The notes under the pieces: model-generated
Told to the model about the DNA's origin: nothing
Databases searched by the model: none
The model's input: only the letters and a program-made list of their open reading frames with translations
Part shown: piece by piece, positions 10,417-24,074 of the stretch
Layout of the letters: the number at the start of each line of letters is the position of its first letter
Numbering within the stretch: the stretch's first letter is position 1
Position numbers and translations under genes: made by a program
NCBI GenBank assembly: GCA_951394405.1
Contig: OX596338.1
Span: 682,001 to 746,000 of the forward strand
Length of the DNA: 64,000 bases
Origin: Coprinellus micaceus
Lineage: Eukaryota > Basidiomycota > Agaricomycetes > Agaricales > Psathyrellaceae
Direction: 5' to 3'

Positions 10417-13400
10417 GGCGTGTAAGACACGACGGCTGGCGTCGACGAACACGAAGTTTGAATTATGATATTTTGCCGACGTCCTAGTCGCGCGCCCGGA
10501 CACTCCTGGCTTGCCGATGAGTGTGATGCTGGAGTGTGACTGGCCTTTGTTGGAAAGTGCGCCCGCAGTGACAATTTCGTGACGAACAGTGACGGAGGAT
10601 TCAGGATGAGCTGTCACAGAGGCGAGAATCCAATGATATCTCGCGGCCATCGTGGAAAGATCTTGCCTTTTACGTCCTCTGGCTCTGGTGCCGCAATGTC
10701 GTTTTCGTCTCTTTCGCGTCGAATGCTGCCCTTTACGGCACGCGGAGAGGCCCTAAAAAGGTGGAGGCGCTGCCATTTAATACTGCGTATTGAATCGGAC
10801 CAGCCTGTGCAGGTTTAGGAGATGGTGTCCAAGTAACTGCAATTGGATAGCCACACAAGAAGGTAGTCTTGCAAATGCAGAACACTGCGACTCGAGAGAT
10901 ACTCTTGCTCGAGTTGAAACGTGCTCAACCCTATGGATACACTAGGATGTAGGAGCAATTCCCCATTGTTTATCTCTCGCTGCGCACTGCAGTGTGGCGG
11001 AGGCTTCGTCATTTGGGCCATGCACTTGGTAACAAGGCTAGCGACTCTGGGGCGGGCGCCCACAGTCGTTTTGACTCTACCAACGTTACTAAAGTAGTGG
11101 TGCATTGAAATGGAACGTCTCATCTCTCGCCGCTCTGGGGCACTGACAAGATGCTGGCAAGCGCCCAAAGCCTTTGATTGAGCAAATGATGGGCTAATCG
11201 GGGTATGATGAGGGTAAAAGTGGGCAGATCGAACCGCTACCTGCTCTAGTACATTCTCAACCTCACTTACCGTTGCACAGACTACGCTCTTGCGAGTTTT
11301 AGCAAGTACCATGGGCGCCTATGGGTCCCCCGGACGATCATCGGATTTAGCAGACGCGGTCACAACCTGGTCACATCGTGACGAAGCGTTACTCTAGCTC
11401 TTGTCCTAACTCCTTTCACGCTTTTCTCAACTCCAGGATGAAATCCCATTCCACTCGGTACCAGCACCTCGCCAACCATCAAGGGCGATTAATTCTGGAA
11501 GAATGCACGCAGAAGCCGGTGGCGACGATGGTGATGACAGTGACGCGATGGATGCACCCCTTCAACTCGAAAATCATCGATGGACGCGTCAACATGGCTT
11601 CAAGACGCTCGCAGCTACAGGCAAGACCTGTTCTGGGGATCTCTGGGCTCGCTGCTCACCCAACGAGGCCCTATTTCTCAGTTCGAACGCCGCCTCGCTG
11701 CCCCATGATCCTGACTGGTTCAGAATCACCGGGAGAGCCAGACCGATTCGATTCATTGTAGGCAAGGTCCCCTGGAGAACCCTGGAACGCGCCTCATGAT
11801 ATCGTCAAGGCAATCCCGCAGTATCTGACTTTGATACCGCAGGACCGGCGAGTGGCGACAGCGACACTGAGCCAGTTTGGCACTGGTCTTGACTCGACGA
11901 TGAAAGCGCAGGGACCCCACTTCCCATAGCCTTTCCCAAGCACGCACAGGATGCATTGCCTTTTCACCCCACGCCTGCAGGGCCTAATGTCGATTGAAGA
12001 TTCCCAAACCTAGCGGGAGCCTGGACACCTTGGTTGATGTAGCAAGAGGAAAGCTTATCGAGTCGGTGTTCCCCATTACGCTGGATAGACTCGGGGCTCT
12101 ATCGATACCCCACCCCCGGCGATGCAAGGCATCGAGACTTGACAGCGTCCTTCGCTCTGGTCGACGCCACTTGGAATGTGACTTGGAATAGACGAGCCGA
12201 TTGCCTAGACACGTCACTCTGCTGTCTTCCCTGTATGGTGGTCTGCGTTCTGGAGGGCATGCACCATTCCCTTAGGTTCTCATGACCCGTAGATACATGG
12301 TAGGATCATTTTTCAGTGGACGTCGTCAATGGTATGTGTTTCAACTTGATGAATCTTTGCGATCCTGATTCCCGAAGTCCCAGCAATCCAGCTCATACCG
12401 GACGCCGAGTTACACCGTCTTCCTCATTTCAAAGCGATTCCTCACCCCGGCCACCTCCGACATGCACTCGTCTTCCATTTGTTCTTGGTCTTGGTCCCAA
12501 TTGCCCTAATATGGCGCACTGGCCGGCTCGCGACAACAGGCAGGCGACTCTGCGACTCTCCAATACTCCAGCACAGTCTCTTTTACACCGATCCCCTGGG
12601 TAATCCTCAGGAGACTCCTTTGCGTTCGCACTGGAAGCCGACTGACTCAACATGCTACGGTCCGCACTGGGCATGTGGGAACGGCGCGACACCGGTTTGG
12701 TGCTCAATCCGCTAGCATTTAGCGTCGGAGTCCGCCCAGTACCTACATACCCTTGGATAGCCATCGAGTGGCTCGTTAGCCGAGCTCCACGGTGGCTGAC
12801 AGTCGCTATGAACCCCTACCGCTGTGAGTTCCGGGGAATTGGCAGGCGTCGGTGCGAAGACGGCCTACGAGGATGTCCTTGAGAGTACCCAGTCCGGATG
12901 TCGACGTGTCGGCGTGCTGGCTGTCGATGACGTCTATCCCATCTCGCGTAGCCCAGGGTACGCCATCGATGTCAGGTGGCCTCGGCTCTTCCTTTCTTAT
13001 TATCACGCACTTTAAATGAATCCATATCTTGTCTTTTTCAGGGTCCAGGAATCAACTTTCATCGAACTTTCCCTTTCCTTTCAGGGATTGGTAACAATTC
13101 CATGATTGGCGCAGCTCCTGGGCAACTACCGGGTGGCGCTGAAAGGTTCGCATTTCATATCTCTTTCAACGCGCACAGGAACTCCGTACCCTCTCTCGGC
13201 TGAAGATACAGCTCACCGTCCGGATCTTGGGTCCGTTCTTTCAGCTTTCGCTCCATTGTGTGTGCCTGTACGGTTCAACTCACAGCAGCTGGTTCGCTTG
13301 TCTTTGTCTCCGACCTGTGCAGGGATCCTATGTTCTCAGATCGATGGATCGCGTGGAAGGTTCTCTCTGACTCTGGGGCTCTTTGCTGTAATCGAGGGGT

Positions 13401-16400
13401 GACTGGGGCGACCCGAGGGTCCTAAACTCCGACCCAGTCTCAACGGATCAGAACACGAGGACGGAGGCAGGCCATAGATCCTTTGATAAGATAATTCTTT
13501 GGGTGAGTATCTCGACCACCTTCGAACAGTCACTTTCATAGTTTCCAGTGGCGACGAACTATAGGGATGGCTACAGGCTCGTGTAGGCCACTCTGCAGGA
13601 CACGAGGAGTCTTCGTGGCTTCGCGAACCTCGTCAAGACGTTTCACGTTCCTCTGCTGAACCGGGATGGGGGCACACTTGGTTCGATGCTGCCGCTGCTG
13701 GAAGTCAATCTGTCCATCGAGATACTGTAAGGTACGTTCAATAACATTTGAACCCCATCTACAAAGTTTCATGTCCGCAACTCAATCCTGAACGCTTGGT
13801 ACCTTCGCCCTGCCTCGCCACTGCTATCGCTACCCTCCCTGCCCTTTTTCAACGTCTGAAACACTTACTTTTCTCCCTATCGACAATGTGGCGTGATGCT
13901 TTAATGTCAAAGCAAGTGCGTATCACACGAGGAGACGGGAATGAAGCAGAACAGATGTCAGGGCGAGGCGGGGTGCAGAGCCTTGATTCTCGGCTTAGAT
14001 CAAAGATGCCATCTTGGGCGCTTAATATTTTGGCGGAGATTAGGTGATTGTCGTTGTCTAATCTTGACGTCAGTTTCATATCTGATTTCATGTACTATAG
14101 GACACGCGCTGTGGCTGGCCAAGGCTCGGTGGTACTGGCCCTACGAGGTGGTTTTAACCAATGAGAAAGAGAGAGAGGCATGTATTCGGTTATATTCGTC
14201 GCTTGTGAAAGAGTGCGAGCCGAGGTGCAAAGCGATGCCCATTGCCCAGGATCTATTCAAAGACGATGTCACGGAGGACGTACTTCCATATTCCGGCAAG
14301 GAAGGAAATAGAGACTATGTATAGGCGCCCGTCACAGCGGAATTCGGGAGTCAACATGGCCCTTGCAACGAGGCGAACACGTTCCTCGACCCAGGCTATG
14401 TCAGCACCGCCAAATGCGACACAGTGAGCCCCGTGTTACGCCTACGGTGCAGAGCCTCGACTCATGTACACTTAATTGGAGCGGTCCATACGCCGAGCTT
14501 GAAGCCCAAGCTCGTTCACAGAATAGGTGAAAATGGTTGAACGCGTGTTTTTCCAAGTATCCTCGAGGCGGCCTCGGAGTGACCACAGTTGGTCGACACA
14601 ATTAATGCCTTGCTTGTGTCGCGTTCATGAAGTTGAGAATCGGAAGCTTGAGGAAAGGTAATGGGAAACATAGGCTCGACCTTTCCACTGCGCACTTTTA
14701 GAGTTGTGGTCGGTGGAGAATCGAGTTGTCCGAACTGGTCTGCTGTGGCTGCGCCGGCTGGATGCGCTGCGACTGCTTCGACGGTGTGGACACCTGGAGA
14801 GGCTAATAAACCCCGAAGCTGCGTAAGTCCAGCCGATTGCGTCTACTGGACATTTGATTAAAATAATGAAAGCTTGTTTTGATTATGGGGCCTAGATAAG
14901 ATAACACGCGTGTCCAGGAAAGATCCTAGAACCCCTAGCAAGTACTACGCCGATTGCAGTTAGATGGATTCCACAGAGCAGTGAGGCGAGTCTCGGCGAC
15001 GATGCGGCATCCAGAGATAATGCCCTCCAAGCAAAGGCTCTCTGGCACGTACAACGGGGGATGATCGCTGTCAACGCTTCCAAGGCTCCGAGTCGGTACC
15101 ACAGGCCCAACGAGACTAGACTCGGTGGATGCGGGAATCGAAGGTAGATTGTACCTGCGGCCCTCCCGAGATCCCGTAGGTGTCAGGGAAATTCTCATTT
15201 CAAGGGAATGAATGAGGGGCCACTAGACCAATCGAGGAAAGGTCGAAGAGAATGTCAAGCTCACACGGCCCGTGAGTGATGCGAAAAGAGGGCGACTTCT
15301 GAGCCAAAGGGAACGGGAAATCAGGTGGGCTTTAGTCCTCGCGTTGACATTCTCGATTTTGAGAACCACAATCCGAGAGAGAAACGGCTCTCGAACGCCA
15401 AGTCGACAGCTAGTTGAAGGGCATCTCCCACCTGTGGCGAAGTGGGTACCACCCCCAAAGTTAGAGAGGTTTAAAACGGCTCACAGAGATGAAGGCCGGT
15501 TAGTCCCATGGAGAGTAGAGCTTCAATGTATCACCTCTGTCCAAGTGAGGTTGGGAGCTTGAGCAAGTTAAGTAGAACTCAGGCCATCCTTGAGTTCATT
15601 TCGCCTTGATTGCGGTTTAATCCATCGCCAAGCGGGAGAAGGGACTGGGCCAGCCTGTGCATGAGGTCTTCAAGATGTCGTCCAATGGGGCCTGTCCGAT
15701 GGCCCAAATGGCCAGCATAGAAGTACAGAAACAAAAGAGGATGTTGAATTGTCAAACTGAGGAAAGTTCGAGCGGAGGATTTTATATTCTAACTCCGCTC
15801 CACCAAGTCCGCCAAGCTTTGGGACGGTTCTCTTCTCAACGCCGACCTTCTCATTGTGGGCGATCCCTCTGGCTCGGTCAATTATGATACCAACCCCCTT
15901 TGAAGCAGGTGATCAACGCAATCTCACCGCATTCTCGGTGAAATCAGAGCGAGAAGGTTCGATTCGCTAACTCGAAATTTCGGTGCATTGCATCTGGATC
16001 TCTGGGTTGGTGTCGCTGATTCGGCCTGCCGTCGACCAGTCATCCCACACACCTCGACAGCATACCGCCAAGTTGAAAGTAGCAGGCAAGTTGAGTGGGT
16101 TCTTTCAGGTTAACCGTTGCCTATGATAATCTGATAGTCCTCATAAGGCAAGGTTTCTCTCCCGGTTGCGCCCCTGTTCTTGAGCGGCCGCTCTCGTTTC
16201 TCGATCTTGGGCTATCTTATCAGGGACCTGATTAACCCCACTAATCTCGCTAAGTGCAAACGCGCAGGCGCTGGGGCGTCTATGTAGATCAACACGCGGC
16301 TTCACAAACCAAATCGGTTTGCAACTTTGTATTGCCGCACCCATAGACCACAGCAGGCTACAGCTGCCTGTTACATTGACCATAGCTGCTACAATTTCAT

Positions 16401-19400
16401 TCACACTGCAGCCACGCTCACCCCCTGGGCAGTGTGGGCAATGGCGTCGTTAGGCCAGAAAGTGGCTGGTAGCCACGAGGTGGACCCACAACTCTGGTGC
16501 ACTGTGCTCCCAACGCCTTGTTTGGCTAAGGGGTACCGGTGAGTTTGGAAATGGCGAGTGCTTGACGCTTAGCCCCGAGATTCGATAGCCCTCATTTTGG
16601 AATCGAGTCAATCCGTGCTCGTGAAATTGCGGGCGAACCAGTTGATCCTCGAGTGCCTGACCAGTGCCGTGCCGCGGTCGTTCGTCAAACACTCGGGATG
16701 TTAAGTACGTTAATACAATGGTATTTGTCTGGGCATGGGAAGTTCAATTGACTTTCTGTAGGCCTCTGGTCAGCATCTCCCAAGGCCCGTATTTACGCAG
16801 CAATGGTTCTGATGACATTTAGGTATGACACGATACTTTGCCGCCGGCGTGATACCAACTCTCTCAAAGAGGGTAACTATATTGGTTTGCGCCGACATAC
16901 AATCGTAAGCTGATCATGATCTGACTGTGCAAACAGATTCGTATATGGTTCTCGGAGGCTCAGCCTCGGCCATGGTCGGATATGTCAAGCCGGCCTATAT
17001 TCGTCCCCCTAACTGCGCGGACTACGGAGGGCAGCCAATTGTCCGACATGCGAGGTAAAGCGGCTGTGAGATGTATTCCTTTATCTCTATTGAATCGAAA
17101 CGAATTGACTGATGAACCAACTGAATGTAGGCATTCTGTCCGACACTTTGTTCACTTTGGATTGCTCTCACAGATCCGCTTGGTCTGGAACCTGTGGGTG
17201 AAATGGCCATGAACATACCCAGACCTCGCGAAATAGGTCTGTTCTCCTTAACCTCCGCTATCCCGCGATTGGTCGACGGTGGCAGGACGAGGCAAAACAA
17301 ACGGGAGGCCCCTTGAACGCGGATACGGTTTGAGCTGGGTGTGTACCATCGCACAGAGCCTCAACGAACTCGATACGGGCTGATTGAGTACCAATTGTCT
17401 CAGCACACGGATACGGAATGCGCATTCCAACCGACTGCGGACGCAATGGGACCCCGGCCCTTCGACCCCCAAGTGAGTACTCTCAATACAAGCCAGGCTC
17501 CCTTCAATTGAATGACGATACGCCCTCAGGATCTGGGCCTCGGAGAGAGATAAGCCTCATCGCCGCATAGCTAACACCTCGGACAGGTATGTAGCCAGGA
17601 TAAGATTAGATCAACTTGGGTTCTAGATCTGACCTTGATAAGGACAAAGAATGATCAGGTGGTCTCCGACTCGGCGCTTATGTCCCAACAGGTTACAGGT
17701 TACAGGTGAGGGGTGTACAGGCGAAGTGTAGTGGTGCCCAGTCCCGTGCTCCATGATTCGTTGCGCTCTGGGGAGACATGGTGTGTCTTCTGAGGGCTAG
17801 AAGCCGTTTCGTATGGGAGATGTTACTTGGAGGCTAGGATGGGAGTACGGGGTAGCGGCACACCCGACTTCGTCGCGAGAGCAAACCCGCTAGAGGTGAT
17901 ACCGAGACTTCTTCGAATCGATGCTGGTACGAACTAGAAGTCATGGCTCTTGATAAGCCCACTTGCCATAGGGTACCTCGATCGGCGACCGGCGGCAAGT
18001 TTCCCGACCGACAAGTGACTTGGAAGTCGGGCCTGAGGAACACCTTCGCCATTGATCAAGAACTCGAGAAATTCGCAGAGGTTCGGATACTCTCCCCGAA
18101 GTGTAGCAACACCCAAATCGGAGACGCGGGTCGAACAGCGAGGCTTCTGTTCGTCGATATTGTTTATCGCCAAGAGAGTATGCTCCCTAGGTTATTCCTT
18201 TAGGAGGTAGTGACGCCGGGTCGTGGGTTAGTATATCCGCACTGTTGGATCTGCAAGGTGCACCTTCTACTAGGGAGGTGGCGGACCAAAGTTTCTTGCT
18301 GCCTTCCTAATCATGCAGTCGACGAGGTGGATCCCTCGAAAGCGTCGATGGCGAGGTTCGTTTATTTTGCTCACCTCGAATCGTGATGTCCTAGCTTATC
18401 ATGAACGTTAGGTGGCCATTGAGCACATCCTAAGTTTCTAGGGGGAGGCCGGTCTTGGCATCCTGAACCTACTCTTGTCCACATCAAAGCCTGCCCGGTG
18501 GGCGTATGGTATCGCCCGACTCTGAATCGCCACACTCTCCAAAGCTCGGCAACGTCATTGGCCTGTACACCCGCCCGATGAGAGATACAGAGCCTTGCCT
18601 GCACATGAGTAACCTTCCGCTTCAGCTCGAAGTTAAACTGCATTCAGCCGTCCCCTACCTTGAGCTTTGGAGTGCATTTGCTCTGGCTTGGCTCCGAGCT
18701 GAACCACTAGGCGTTGGTGAGGTTTTCTGCCCTTCGCTTCCATCATTGAAGGGGTCACTCTATGTGGCCCAATAAACTGTTGAGGGTATTATTATTATCG
18801 TCCGATCTAGTTAGCAATTCCTCCACCAAATCGGGAAATGCTGCTCAAGACCTCCTCGCTCCACTTTCCCCGCATTTCCACTAGAATATCTCCCGACCAC
18901 GCTCCCTATATCCGACGAGCGTCGTCACATTTTTGATCCACCCAACGTAGATTCCTGAGTATCGATAACACTACGTTTTGTCTCTGTAGCCGACCCCTAA
19001 TCCAAAGTTTCCTTCGTGAGCCGGCGCGCGACATTAACCAAACCAATCGAGCCAATGAGCGTGGGATTATTTTTAGCAGTGGCTTTGATTCGGCTCAGGC
19101 GTAGCACTATTTTTAGAACTTTCTCTGTGACTGACGCGGTTGTGGGCTCATGTTTATTAATTAGTGGTCGACGCGTCTGTCCGGCATACCACTGTGCTGC
19201 GTCCAGGGCTCGATTTCGGTAGCTCGCAGCACGCTCCACTGCTATACAAGCGTGGATGATAACCGCAGCGTTCATAAATCGGCCTCGTATTCGCACTTTC
19301 GCCGAAATACGCATGGTGGACGCGGCACTTTACCCATCAACAAAAGTTGAGAGGGATATCAATTGAATACTTCTGCGGATTGATAGGTGGACGAGAGGGT

Positions 19401-22400
19401 CTTGCCATTGGTAGCGACTCGTCCGAGCAACGTAACCAACAGAATAGAGTGCGAGGAAAGCTGTGTCTACCGACCCGTGCGCAGCGGCTTGTTTCACGGC
19501 GTTCCTTGATATCGACTATGGGCGCCTGCGTTGCACGCTGGAGACTGTTTCAATATCCAAAAGGTGTTGTGTTGAGATATACCTTGTGGTGAGTGGTGCT
19601 GGTATTATTGACCAAGGAGGCGGCAGCTCAGAACCCCCGCGCCTAATCATGGACCAGTGTTTCATTCACAGGTGGAGGAACAAGTTCCCAGGTCTGTTGA
19701 CCCGTGTCATTGCACCTTCACAAAAGGGTGTACTACCTCCCGTCCCACTCCGGACTTGCAGCGGCCGGGAGGGACTCGTCCTACCATCGCCATCTTATCT
19801 ACTCCTGATCCTAGTGTGTGCGAAACGCCGTTAAGTGCGAACTCGAGGCAAGTCGAATCTCCGAAGTTCCTCCCACCAGCTGTCCGGGGCATCTAAACTT
19901 ATTCCTTGTACCTCTCTCATCCAAGCGCCAGGAATTAGCTTTCTAGAAACAGACCCAGCCTCTCAACCCACGCGATTGTACCGATGATCCATCCATCGGG
20001 CGCTTAGCGGCTTCGGCTAGTTCTTCCCGGTTGGTTCTCTTCCGTTTACCGGCTCAGCTCTCTGGGCAACCTCAAAAGGGATGGACGTCCCACGATTGCG
20101 CTGGAGGTTCAACTTTGGGTAAGTATCGTGACGAGTTCGCGGGGTTGGTAAGCCGAACTATAGCTGGATGAGAAGAGAGGTGCTGCGTGATCCTCGCAAG
20201 TCGAGATTAGATATCCATCTCCCACCGGTTCCAGCCAAGGTGTCTTGCGCCAGCCATCGGAAGGCTCAGGCACCGACGGAGTAGGAAGGAAGGTTGGGCG
20301 TGGGGTAGGATCCAAGAGCTGAATGCTGTGTAAGTCGGATTTTGGGACGTACCTTCTCCAATGCACCAGTAGCTTCATCTTATCTAGGGAGGACCTTGGC
20401 GCCGACTCGGATATGAGTTCGTCATCTAATCTGATTCGAATCGACTCGTTCCAATTAAACATACGATGCTCGAATCGTTGCTGACGGATTGAGCTTATAC
20501 ATCTCGATGTTCGCAGCATCGAAGTCTATTCTCGAAGACACTCACCTTCACCGTAACGGCACACCAACAGATCAGCACGTCGTCATCTCGGGTAGGTCAT
20601 CCCGAGGCGGGGTCAATCGGTACGAGGAGGAATTATCGACGAACCAACGAAGGAACGACGTCATAGCTGGTCTACGTATGCCCCTCCCGTTATAGAAGTC
20701 ATGTTGAACTTGAAAATCCTCGAGGCAGCTAGTTGCGGTTAATATTGGGAAGCTATGATGACTAGAGATGATGTAACGACATCATAGTGTGAATCATCGT
20801 CGACTGTGGTTGAAAAGCAATGCAATATAGAAGGGAAGACTGGGTGCACTCCTCCTCCTTGGGTTCGCGCGAGCTGGTTCAGCTGAGGCCCTCGGGGGTT
20901 GAATTCCCGTTCCGTTCATTTGAATTGTATGTATGTTAGAGTCATACCGACTCTGCACAAGCACTATCGTACCCTCACTCTACTCACTCAGACCGTCCAT
21001 TCCTGTGGCCACGGTGGTACCCTCGCAACCGGGCTTACTGTGACCTGAACATCCCATATCCATCCATCCCTTCTATCTGCGTCAGAAATGGTCAAATCAA
21101 CCTCCACGCTACCCTACATGAGTACATACACGAGTCCCGTTCAGCCAAACTACCTTCGCATTCAAACAGGCACATCCTCGTGTACCCCAACCGCAAGTAC
21201 TCTCACCCACGAACGCAACTCGGGTTCCCTCGGCCTCTGAGCTACCCGGTCGTTGCCAATGGCCATCCGCACCTCACTGCTCGAACCCTTGCATTCTCTC
21301 GTTCTGGAAGAGGAAACCAAGAAGTGGTCAAGCTACCTGGCCTGAAAAAGGTCTGCGTGTGCCACGGCCCACGGCACCCTGCTGGAAAGACGAGCTCGGC
21401 CGGCTAGGAAACCCAGCCGACCGAGTTCGTCAGTCTCACTAATCCAAGCACATGCTGTCTTGCCGGATATGGGTGGGGGTGCTTGCGATGGGATAGGAAC
21501 CATTCGCGATGGAAGGGTGTATCAGAGGCAAGGAAGGAAGAACTCGGAAGGTCCACAAAAGCCGCAGTCTTCGGAACGCGAATCACCACTGCAGTGGGGT
21601 CTTGTGACCACTATTCCCGCAGTATATCGCAGTCGTTCGCGGCTCGTCTGGGAGGGGGCTTGTACAGCACTTTCACTAGGTGCGACATGAGCGAATTAAT
21701 AGACGGAGAGAGGAAGCAGACGCCGCTGCATAGCCCAGCTATCGCGGGCTCTTTAAGCTGGGGTTGGATGAATTGGGTGGATGGACGAGGAGGGTAAGTA
21801 GGGTGCTGCGGTTCAACTGGCACATATGATTACTTTTGGGTATTTTTCACAGGGAAGGGCAGTGTGGGGAGGGTGGTAGTAGGAGATGTTCGACCGAGTC
21901 ATTTTTCATTTGTGAGTCGGTTGGTGATAAGGACTTCCGTTCAATCGAATCGGGTTGCTTGGTTGAACATACCATCGGGGGTATCGTATCAAGCGCCCGC
22001 AACACGGGACTCCCTCAGACCATATGTGAGCCCGCCACAGATTCAAAGCCACACGGGAGGGAGTCCAAGCCACAGAAAATTTGCTTGGTAGGGAAGGGTC
22101 AAATGGTTCACCCGGTCCGCATCCCAGTTAAGTTCCGTGTGTGACGAGCGGCAATGCGGGGAAGTAAGCGGGATTGCGGGGAAGGTAGGGAGGGTGTGGC
22201 AGGGTGTGGCGCCGATGCCAAAAAGCCGAATTGCGAACTGATAGATCTGCCAGACCTTTGATAGGTAGGTTTGTTTGGAAAGTGGGTAAAAACTCTGATG
22301 TACGTTCAATTGAGGCTTTGACATGGGCGTGGACATGAACCCGATATTGTGGCTTTATTTCATTCCGAGTAGCGCCAGATGTTATGAAGTAGCACGTCGG

Positions 22401-24074
22401 TTCAAGCGTAGTATAGTCAAAGGGCGGCGTGGACCGGGATTCAATTTATCATACGTTGGTTCGCTAGGATCGTGGAAGCATGTGAGAGGGAGGAGCCCAG
22501 TATGGATTGGTTGCATACGAGATGGGATTGGAGGCAAAGCAATGGTAGTATGCGCCAGATCTGAGGGTTCGAATCTGTATAGCCAGTACGGATATCACGT
22601 CCTCGTCGTGCGCCGTACCTTACCTCGCGAACGTTCGATACCGGGAACAGAATAGCGAGGATAAAGCTACTATAGGCGCTCGACGATCATCACGATCGAC
22701 GCATCGACGCGAGCTGGCATGCTTCAACGAAGCCTGTCATGATCCACATCGCTCAACAAAGGGCAATTCACCAGTCTTAATCGCCTCGTCAACGCAGAAG
22801 CTAGAGAAATGATAGGATAGCGACGTATGAAAAGAGCAAGACGTGAAATGAACTGAGATTCGGGCGACTTGATCTCGCGAAGACGGGTCGAAGAGTCTGA
22901 AAAGGCCGATGGCATTGGGCCGTCGCCAATCCTTCCTTGCAGCGCCCCTCCCCAGGCCCCTGTCAATGCCAGCGTGGCCTGCGGGCGCCTAGTTTGGCAG
23001 CCGGTCAAGCCCAGTTCGTCCTAGTGACCTAGTCCATATTTGTGCGCAGGGTACAATCGACTGCGAAAGAACTTGGATGGTTGCGGCAGTGTACGGAGTG
23101 AGAACCTTGCCGGTCCGACTGCAAAGGGGGTTCTTTCGCACTTCCCTGTTCTTGTTCTCCACTGTACCGCAGGAACACCTCGCATGGAAGAGGAAGGTCC
23201 CCTGGGGGAGCGAAGCCCCGCTGGAAACTGCGGGTCGAGCGGATTCTCAATTGCGAGCGCGTTATTGTTAGATGCGAACTAGTTCCTATTCTCGATCTTC
23301 TAGGAGTTTGCATGGGAAGGTCGGTTAGCTTCGCTGTGGGTGCCAGCGACCCAAGCTTGGTGATACGAGCAGTGGGTGGCTCTGGAGAGATGGTGTTGAG
23401 GGAAGGTGTGGTCGAGTCAGATGTCGCTATACAAAATCCGAATGGACATCATCCACTGCTGGTCGGAAGTCCACTAGGAGAGCAACAACGCGGGGTTTCC
23501 GTGGATTTTTGTAGGGTCCACCTGTGACCCCACGTCCGAGTCGGATGCAAGCGGAATACCGTGAGGAGTAAGCAAGCTGGTTTTTGATGCGGACATTCCA
23601 GGGACATTATCAAGACAGCAACGGCCATTATCAATACGGCTGAATGTGGGGGAGGGGTAGTGATATCGAAGGGGCCGATAGTCCGAGTCAGGGAGGGAGA
23701 AAGCTGTTTGAGAAGGAACGAATGAAAGACTCGAGGTGGGTCAGCTGGACGAAAGAGAAAGGGATTCGAACATGAGGAGATGAAAAAGGAGAGTTAGCAA
23801 AGAAAGAAATAATTATTGCGAGCATGAGGATGTAGCGAGGAGGACGATAATCTCTGTGGAAGAGGAAAGGGCGCGAGGTAATCGCCATCGATGCTCTGAA
23901 AGAGACGAACCGGCTCACTTCCGGATTTGGAAGGACCGGAAAGCAGGCGCGAACCGGGTTGCAGTCGCCCGATTGATCTCTCTCCACACGGAGTCAGTGT
24001 TCGTATAAAGATAGACGGGATGTTCGAACCAAGTCCCCCCGTCAAATCCACACCCGTCTGTGCCCCCGCCTACC
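10417..24074. other. gene desert 1, about 13.7 kb
   Basis: No gene, RNA gene or intact mobile element could be supported. Frames are short, mostly begin with non-ATG codons, and lack any family motif. The longest ATG frame is 165 codons at 10815-11312 on the minus strand, with no recognisable features. Base composition looks slightly poorer in G+C than the genes, with CG dinucleotides still common, so there is no obvious sign of cytosine-methylation decay. I saw no reverse-transcriptase, integrase or transposase motifs and no long terminal repeats by eye. A short protein-like stretch near 11.5-11.9 kb may be a decayed exon. The last 300 bases act as promoter for the gene at 24075. Confidence 0.55.
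24004..24010 (+). promoter_or_regulatory. TATA box of the isolated gene
   Basis: TATAAAG lies 65 bases before the ATG at 24075, in a sensible position for a fungal promoter. Confidence 0.5.

Noticed and set aside
10416..10650. N-terminal extension of the basic-region protein from the ATG at 10650
   Set aside because: The extra 78 residues lack the features of the rest; kept as an alternative rather than the primary start.
10815..11312. 165-codon ATG frame on the minus strand
   Set aside because: A true ATG start, but no recognisable motif, no good splice partners and a composition like the surrounding desert. It remains only a weak candidate.
17680..17710. Three short repeats of GGTTACA-like units
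   Set aside because: Only three copies, imperfect and not a telomere or microsatellite of note.
22560..22590. GGTTCGAATC element like a tRNA T-loop
   Set aside because: The bases on the two sides do not pair as a T-stem and no D-arm or acceptor stem is found. Similar elements near 15958, 23764 and 29238 fail the same test.
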